Positions 58,157 through 64,000 of a stretch of DNA of 64,000 bases are shown piece by piece. How positions within the stretch are numbered: position 1 is the stretch's first letter; each line of letters starts with the position of its first letter. The position numbers were made by a program, and so were the translations under genes. The stretch spans positions 26,713,456 to 26,777,455 of the forward strand of contig OY997658.1 in assembly GCA_963921795.1 (NCBI GenBank), written 5' to 3'. The notes below the pieces were generated by a model that was not told where the DNA came from, did no database searches, and saw only the letters and a program-made list of their open reading frames with translations. Source of the stretch: Nannobrachium achirus. Its lineage: Eukaryota > Chordata > Actinopteri > Myctophiformes > Myctophidae.

Positions 58157-59233
58157 TTAACGGACGAGCGCGGCGTGGGCTTGGCGGAGGTCGTGGGCAT
58201 TAGAGCGGATATACGTGTGGTAGGCAGAAGACGACCAGCGACCGAGGATCTGGATGATGTGCTCGGGGATGCCTTGCCGGGATGCTGAGGATGCAGCGCC
58301 TATGCGAAAGGAGTGACCGGAGAAGTGCTCGGCTGCGTAGCCGGCCTTGGTTAGGACTTGGCGGAGATGGCGATGGAACCAGGTACGAGAGATGACGGTG
58401 CCGGTTTCGGAAATGAATAGTGGGTCGGAAGGTGAAGCGTTTTGGGACCGGCGGATAAGGAGATGGCGCATGAGTGGCTCGAAAGGACTGAGGGGGGAAT
58501 TTAGCTTGAAAAGGTAAATGGGAGTCGAGGCTCCGAATTGGTCCGTTTTACTGTGCTTGAGTGTGTAAATTAGGGTGGAATGGTCCAGGATAGTCAGGTC
58601 GGCGAGGCAGGGGTGGCGAGCCGGATCGAATCTGGTATTGGAAGAAGTGAACTCCGAGCACCTGAGGAACCCGTAAAAGGCCAGGAGGAATACCGATTCG
58701 AGTGTGGAATCGGTGGATGGGTTAACGTAGCCTGAACGGAGTACCGAGATGCAATCAGCGAGGATTGGCGAGGTGAGGGGTTGGCGGCTAGGAGGGTGGC
58801 GTGGTTCGTACCGTCTAATGCCTTTAAGAAGCAAAGAGACGTGAGGATGTGAATGGAAGGGGTGAGGAGCGCCGGTGATGAGTTTCGTAACGAAGTTTAT
58901 ACCGGCGAGGTAAGCACGGATGGTGGACGAGGGCATGGACCGGGAAGTGTGGCAATGGCTGATGTAGGAGATGAGTGAGGCTAGGTCTAGGGACGGGAAC
59001 GGTAACGCGTGGGATGAGTGAAATAATTGGAAATTCTTCCAGGCGGTCCAGTAGGAGGACAGAGTGGAAGGGGCGAGTGACAGGAGAATGGTTTGTTGGG
59101 CATGGAGTATGAGGTGGCGGAGAGGGTGGTCTATGGGAAAGTCATGTGAGAAAACGGAGGTACCGGAGTGGGGTGGATGTCCGCGTCTGGAGCCAGTAGC
59201 CTGAATTTCTGGAAGAGAAAACGAGAAAGTGAG
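58157..59233 (-). CDS. Tyrosine recombinase of the Ngaro-like element
   Basis: The enzyme integrates the circular cDNA. The frame is open for 358 codons from 59233 to the stop at 58157 and overlaps the end of the RNase H frame by 103 nt; the first ATG is at 58936. An N-terminal core-binding domain (LAPSTLSSYWTAWKNFQ, LISYISHC) precedes the catalytic domain: Arg92 in FYGFLRCSEF, Lys in LKHSKTD, HSFR (His208, Arg211), Trp234 and Tyr239/Tyr242 in GRWSSSAYHTYIRS (numbering from the ATG). All catalytic positions seem present and the frame has no stop. Translation probably depends on a frameshift or reinitiation. It is the only intact part of this element. Confidence 0.88.
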   Translation of the reverse strand, partial: LTFSFSLPEIQATGSRRGHPPHSGTSVFSHDFPIDHPLRHLILHAQQTILLSLAPSTLSSYWTAWKNFQLFHSSHALPFPSLDLASLISYISHCHTSRSMPSSTIRAYLAGINFVTKLITGAPHPFHSHPHVSLLLKGIRRYEPRHPPSRQPLTSPILADCISVLRSGYVNPSTDSTLESVFLLAFYGFLRCSEFTSSNTRFDPARHPCLADLTILDHSTLIYTLKHSKTDQFGASTPIYLFKLNSPLSPFEPLMRHLLIRRSQNASPSDPLFISETGTVISRTWFHRHLRQVLTKAGYAAEHFSGHSFRIGAASSASRQGIPEHIIQILGRWSSSAYHTYIRSNAHDLRQAHAALVR

Positions 59234-60479
59234 TCAGCAATGGCATTGAGGTGACCGGGAATGTGGGCGGCACGGATAATAAAATTATGGGTGACTGTGA
59301 TCCAGGTGAGCCGCCTGAGGAGGGACATGATGGGGAGTGAGGAGGAACGGCCTTTGTTAATGATGTCCACAGTAGCTTGGCTGTCTGAGTGGATAAGGAC
59401 GGAGCGGCTGGTCCATTCTGAACCCCAAAGGGAAGCCGCTACGACTATGGGATAGAGCTCATACATGGCAGAGGAAAGGTGGGGGTCGCACTGAGAATCT
59501 AGCATCTCTTTCGGCCATTAGTCTGCGAACCAGCGCCCACGGTAATAGCCTCCGTAGCCAACGGAGGGTGCGGCATCAGTGAATAACTGGAGGTCCTCCG
59601 GTGAGGAGTGAAAATTGTCGTAGAAAAAACTAATGCCGTTCCAGTTTTGGAGGAGGACTCGCCAGAGCCTGAGCTCCATTCTACACTCTTGTGAGAGTGA
59701 GACCTGGTGGTGGAGGGATGGGACTGAGGAGGCTAGTGAGAGGAGGTGGGAGATAAACGAACGGCCTTGGGGAATGATACGGGTTGCGAAATTGAGGTGG
59801 CCTAGGAGTTGGAGCAGTTGCCGTTTTGTGCAGGATGTGGTGTCTGAGAAGTTTGCCACGATCAGAATGATTCTGTCCAATTTTTCCTGGGGAAGGGAGG
59901 CCTGAAAGGCGAGGGTGTCTAGTTTAATTCCTAGGAATTCAACACTAGTGGCGGGGCCTTCTGTCTTGTCCTCGGCGAGGGGAACGCCGAGAGCTGTGAA
60001 AGCTGCTTTCAGACAAGACAGGCTGTGTGCGGGGGGGGGATGATGGGGGGTCAATAGTGAGGAAGTCATCTAGCAGGTGGACGAGGGAGGGGATTCGGTA
60101 GTTGTTTAACAAAATCCAGCATAACAACTCTGAAAGGTTGTCGAACAGCTTGGGGCTGCTTTTGCATCCGAATGTTAGGCGGACTGCAAAATAGAATTGG
60201 CCTTTCCAACAGACCCCGAACAAGTGCCAGGTGTCTGGGTGGAGGGGGAGGACCTTGAAAGCCGGCTAGGCGAATGAGGGATATGGCGTGGGCAACTGTG
60301 GAGTAATGGAGGGAAAAATCAGAGCTGGGGATGAGGCTGTTTATGCTGGGAACTGAGGAGCCATGGGGGGAGGATAGGTCTATGATGAGGCGTTTTTTGC
60401 CGGAGTATTTGCGGGTGGCTACTCCGACTGGGCTGATACGGAATTTGGTGAAGGGGGGGGAGGGAAATGGGCCAATCAT
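59131..60479 (-). pseudogene. Ngaro-like RT-RNase H, broken
   Basis: RT block KKRLIIDLSSPHGSSVPSIN, then SLIRLAG joined directly to the FKVLPLHP-type sequence in another frame near 60262: motif A with its first catalytic Asp has been deleted. Downstream are RLTFGCKSSPKLFD and HLLDDFLTI (motif C, 60100-60060). A second shift occurs at a 9-G run (60031-60039). After the connection region, RNase H shows LFTDAAPSVGYGGY, a stop (59518-59520), then YPIVVAASLWG, SDSQATVDIINKG and HIPGHLNAIADSLSRF. One deletion, one homopolymer shift and one stop make this copy inactive. Confidence 0.85.
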
Positions 60480-60710
60480 GAAACCTTGCTTGACTTCCTT
60501 AGCAATAAGTGTGTCGACTGTGTCTGGGTCTGTCAGGGCGGATTGGAGGTTATCGCAGGAGTGGTTTGTGTCTGGGAGTGTGACAAGGCCGGGGGAGAAG
60601 CCGTGGTTGAGGCCGTCTAGGAAAAATCTGACAAAATCGGGGTCTGGGTGTGAAGTTAGCTCTGATGCTAGAGCCGGGATGTTGATTGGGGTGGCTAGGT
60701 GTTTCGTTAG

Positions 60711-62349
60711 TCAACTGCTTGAGGGTTTGGTAGGGTTATGGGGGCATGCGACACGGGAATGGGCTCCGCCGCAGAAGGAGCACACGTGCAACAATTTACA
60801 AGCGGACGAGTTACAGCCCTTGTCGTTGAAATTGTTGCACAGCATTTTTTGCCCGACAAATAGTATGGGGCGGCCTCGACGGTCCCTTTCCTGGGAGGAG
60901 GCTGGGAGTGCGGTGGGGCGTTGGGTTGCGGACCTAGCTGGGCGAGCCATGAGCTGTGGGAGTTGAGTGTGGGTCTGTGGTACCTGATGGGCCGATGACC
61001 GGGCAGAAGTAGTGGAGGCTGTGGGGCGGGAGATAGCTAGGACGCAAGTTGAGGTGGGATGGGCCGGGCAGCCGCACAGTTCGCAAGCGAGGGCGCTTCT
61101 ACCGGCAAAGAGCCGGCAGTACAGCTCGGAATCCAGTGCGCCCCAGTAGGTCAGCTGGTTTGACTGCTGGAGTCGAGCTGCCGCCGTTGCTGCGAACTGC
61201 CTGTGGTAATGATAAAAGAGGGGACCCGAGAAGCGTAAAGCTAGGTCCATGATTATCTGCAAATAATCATCCAGCTCCTGCCTGCGGTAGGGGAAAACAG
61301 AACAAATTATGTTCCTGTAGAGGGAGAAGGCCAGGACAAACTCTGTGGAGGAGAGAATGGTGGGGTTAGAGGAGGAATTGAGATCGCGGAGGGTGATGGA
61401 CACCCCTCCGCAGTCTACGGTCCTGGCCTGGTGGGAAAAAGCAGAGGGTTTGATTAGTGCGGCTAAATCCACGTCCCATACCCTGGAGGATCTGGGTGGC
61501 GAAGGGTATTCGAGACCGGCATCGGGTTGGCGGTGATAGCCGTCGGAGGTACTGGTGCAGGCAGGGCTGTGGAGGGAGGAGAAAGAGTATTGAGGTATGG
61601 GGGTGTGAGCGTGGGCCTGGGCTATGGGTTGGTGGGATAGGGGGGCCATTTGGAACTGCGGGTTAGGGTACAAATGCTGGTTAAACATGGAGGGGAGAGG
61701 AGGAGCCGTTTGAGCCTGGGCTTGGAATGAGAGCTGGATAGCTGTGGAGGGGGGAGGGGGGGGGGGCTAGGGCCTGGGCTAGCGGATGTGTGAACGGGTG
61801 AAAAAAGGAGGGGGGAGAAAGGTGATTGGAGCCCTGATTAAAGGAAGCGTTAGTTGGTTGACCGTAGCGGGGGGGGGGGGGAGGGGCAGTTTGAGCCCGG
61901 ACTACGGGAGGAGTGAGCTGGTTAAATGTGGCGGGGGGAGGGGGGGCTGTGTGGCTCTGATTTGTTAGAATCATAGCCTGGTTATGGGAGGGGGGGGGGG
62001 GGGGTGTTTGGGCAGGAATTGTAAGATAGTTACCAATGGTTTGGGTTTGAGCAGACCCCTGTGCATATAAATTAAGCAGGTGAAGCAGTGGGTTGGAATA
62101 CACAGATGGGGAAGAGTGAACGGTAGTTGAAGAGACATTGGTAGTGACAGCGGGGGAAATAGCGGGGGAAGAAACGTGGCGAGTTTTACGAGTAGCTTTC
62201 CTAGGGGGTGGGCGGGACGGGGTTCCCCTAGGGCTTCCCTCTGACGCGCCTATCGGTCTCGGCGTCATCAGCGTGCGACGGACCGGGCGCGGAGGGATCT
62301 CGCATAGCAGTACAGTATAGATCGAAAAGAGTGGATTTAACTGCTGCAC
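60711..62349 (-). pseudogene. Ngaro-like gag ORF, one frameshift
   Basis: The N-terminal 222 codons (61681-62349) are Pro-rich and repeat a motif of the form QTAPPPPPxxxNQ. The frame is lost at an 11-G run (61756-61766); the same repeat continues in the frame of the 325-codon ORF 60711-61688. That ORF carries a DLALRFSGPLFYHYHRQFAA-type conserved region and ends in Cys/His clusters (CNNFNDKGCNSSACKLLH, CSFCGGAHSRVACPH), probably nucleic acid-binding fingers. Product would coat the RNA in a replication particle. The shift at a homopolymer may be a sequencing error. Confidence 0.75.
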
Positions 62350-62427
62350 GGGGAAAAGTTACGTTCAAACTAATCAGGGCGTTCTGTAGGCCACGTACAG
62401 TCCAATTATTAACTCACTGAACGCCAT

Positions 62428-62793
62428 AAACGTCTTTACGTCTTTGGACCTCGGTGCCATAAACGTCTTTTACGTCTTTTTTTATTTTGCTTTTTGGATA
62501 AGCAACTAGAGGGTCTTCCCCAGCCCCTGATTTAATTTGGTGTTTGTGTGATATTAATATCATGCTAAATCAACCACTTCAACAAAACTAAGGTTGGTAA
62601 AATCACAGAAAAGGCCACAAAACAATTGCAAATGGTGCCATTCTACAGCTTGGCTTGTATAGCGGTGGCACTACGGTGAACCGATTAGCTGTGAGTCGTG
62701 GCAAAGTACAAACACACACACAACACACACACACACAGGTTTGCAATTGCTACTTTGTGGGGACATTATACATAGTCTACTATATTTGTGGGG

Positions 62794-62832
<39 letters not shown>

Positions 62833-63300
62833 GATGGAACGTGTCTTTCAATCTGTATGCTATATGGAGGGTGAACTCCATATAACCCCAAACAAAGCTT
62901 GGCCAAATCATAAACAATCCCATGAGATCCGCTCCACCAGGAGCGCTGTATGCCATGGATGGCCTCATGACCCAAAACAAAGCTCAGAACCAGGGCACCG
63001 AATGTAAACAAAGGCATGCATGGGTATATAAAGCAGGCGGAAAACTCACCATTACGTGCGTACATCTGTCCATGGTGGAAGCACACATCAAAATGCCAAA
63101 AGCAAAGCGAAAACGTGATCATGATGATGGAGAACGCGGCGATGAAGAGAGCCCCACAAACAACCCCAACATCCAGTGGCCCCAGTGGTTTGCGCCGTGC
63201 CACGACACGGGGGCGAGGTGATCCAACTCCCCGGGGCCGAGGCGCTCCAACTCCCCGGGGCCGCGGCGATGCAGCTTCTCTGGGCCATGGCGGCGGTGNN
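62428..63300 (+). mobile_element. Possible piggyBac-like 5' end, cut by the gap
   Basis: ATTATTAACTCACTGAACGC followed by two ATAAACGTCTTTTACGTC words resembles the ends of fish piggyBac-like elements next to a TTAA site. A TATATAAAG box at 63025-63033 precedes a frame at 63093 (MPKAKRKRDHDDGERGDEES), an acidic start as in some of these transposases. The frame ends at 63221, and a second frame has TPRGRG repeats before the N gap. Low certainty. An (AC)n tract lies at 62797-62828. Confidence 0.35.
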
Positions 63301-63498
63301 NNNNNNNNNNNNNNNNNNNNNNNNNNNNNNNNNNNNNNNNNNNNNNNNNNNNNNNNNNNNNNNNNNNNNNNNNNNNNNNNNNNNNNNNNNNNNNNNNNNN
63401 NNNNNNNNNNNNNNNNNNNNNNNNNNNNNNNNNNNNNNNNNNNNNNNNNNNNNNNNNNNNNNNNNNNNNNNNNNNNNNNNNNNNNNNNNNNNNNNNNN
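63299..63498. other. Assembly gap (200 N)
   Basis: Unknown sequence; open frames reported across it are meaningless. A GC-rich repeat (CCAACTCCCCGGGGCCG, twice) stops at its left edge. Confidence 0.99.
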
Positions 63499-63683
63499 GA
63501 ATAATCATCAGCAAAACAATGTATTGATCTATGTCAGTGTGTGCGTCATGAACAGTTTCACTAAGCAACTCCCCAAGACAGAAAACAAATCAAAATGTCT
63601 GTTTTGCCTGCAGCCCCTAAAACCCGGTGAGTTACTAGCCTCGCATAGCCAGACAATTTCACTGCGTGGATATTAGTCTAGTT

Positions 63684-63966
63684 CGGGGGTCAGCAACACG
63701 CGGGCTCTAGAGCCGCATGCGGCTCTTTAGCGCCATCCTAGTGGCTCCCTGGAGCTTTTTCAAAAATGTATTAAGGGAAAAAGAGAGGGGGAAAAATATA
63801 TATTCTTTTGTTTTAATATGGTTTCTGTAGGAGGACAAACATTCTTAACGCTTTCCAATGCTGTAAAAATGTGCATAATAAATATTAAATGTAATGCTCA
63901 TTATGTATTTGTAGCCTACATAGTCATTTTGACAGTAGGCTAATATAGCTAATATAGACTTTTAAT
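63684..63966 (+). mobile_element. hAT-type element end, GGGGTCAGCAAC
   Basis: GGGGGTCAGCAACACGCGGG, CTAGAGCCGCATGCGGCTCT and TAGCGCCATCCTAGTGGCTC form the start of a hAT-type family common in fish. Only one end is seen before the next repeat. Confidence 0.6.
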
Positions 63967-63969
63967 ACA

Positions 63970-64000
63970 TTGTCACCGTCGGGCAGAAACCTTGTATCTC
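63970..64000. mobile_element. CGTCGTTGTCGGG MITE, cut by the window end
   Basis: TTGTCACCGTCGGGCAGAAA CCTTGTATCTC matches 10561-10592; another copy begins here. Confidence 0.75.

Larger units (their letters stand above)
57415..62349 (-). mobile_element. Ngaro/DIRS-like tyrosine-recombinase retrotransposon
   Basis: On the minus strand the order is gag-like ORF, RT-RNase H, tyrosine recombinase, then a ~740-bp GC-rich, Pro-rich-looking 3' region. RT and recombinase with no DDE integrase and no LTR pair define this class; absence of a methyltransferase domain favours Ngaro over DIRS1. Split direct repeats at the ends were not identified; a ~55-bp tandem containing GGATTTATTGAACATG at 57415-57515 supplies AATAAA on the minus strand and may mark the 3' end. 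Outer limits are approximate. The copy is defective. Confidence 0.85.

Noticed and set aside
57722..58200. Pro-rich minus-strand frames as genes
   Set aside because: Three mutually overlapping frames in GC-rich sequence without domains; 3' region of the Ngaro-like element.
60331..60966. 211-codon + strand frame
   Set aside because: Antisense to the RT and gag frames, which carry real motifs.
62766..63203. 145-codon minus-strand frame with hydrophobic stretches
   Set aside because: It runs into the (AC)n tract, has no recognised family, and opposes the possible TATA box and + strand frame.
63016..63676. Frames spanning the N gap
   Set aside because: They are open only because N bases are translated as X.

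Overview
The window looks like a teleost fish genome. SEC61G, the one conserved gene, is split by introns of 1-2.5 kb with canonical GT/AG sites. The rest is typical of fish: dense hAT-type MITEs, tRNA-derived SINEs, long (AC)n tracts, a Tc1-like element, a Ty3/gypsy element, an Ngaro/DIRS-like tyrosine-recombinase retrotransposon and LINE 3' tails. The species cannot be fixed from this sequence. There is a 200-bp N gap at 63299-63498.

Layout. 1-14.5 kb is intergenic repeat: an A-rich GAGAAAA satellite, 185-bp tandem repeats, SINEs, LINE remnants, two inverted hAT MITEs (9420-9995, 10449-10985) and a 412-bp miniature LTR element (12811-13222). 14.5-20.2 kb is sec61g on the + strand, with one probable non-coding exon and three coding exons; its introns are packed with palindromic elements. 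20.3-22.6 kb is a nest of hAT-type, palindromic and Tc1-like elements. 23.0-30.3 kb is a gypsy element with almost identical 1373-bp LTRs and an intact pol frame but no gag. 30.9-43.5 kb holds MITEs, a deleted LINE, a C-terminal piece of a cct2-like chaperonin gene and a 3.4-kb nested DNA element. 43.6-44.8 kb is a solo LTR interrupted by a hAT MITE. 45.0-48.5 kb is a giant foldback with 1.2-kb arms, abutted by a hAT element with a transposase remnant (48519-50009). 50-57 kb is again MITEs, hairpins and microsatellites. 57.4-62.35 kb is the Ngaro-like element on the minus strand (gag, RT-RNase H, tyrosine recombinase). 62.4-64 kb may hold a piggyBac-like start, the gap, a hAT end and the start of another MITE.

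Four observations stand out. (1) A 55-81-bp perfect or near-perfect palindrome with arm core GATCTACAAGC recurs about 15 times complete and about 8 times as halves, inside several unrelated hAT-like MITE families and once alone; its arms differ between copies but match within a copy. (2) The miniature LTR element has 120-bp LTRs that each contain a tRNA-like region with A and B boxes, a tRNA-Leu-type primer site and a 4-bp target duplication, and a related copy of its target without the insertion lies in the same window. (3) The gypsy element's primer site is about 42 nt long and resembles the complement of the whole 3' half of tRNA-Thr, ending inside the anticodon. (4) Target-site duplications can be read for many elements, so the order of nested insertions can be reconstructed. 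All family assignments are by eye; no database search was run.
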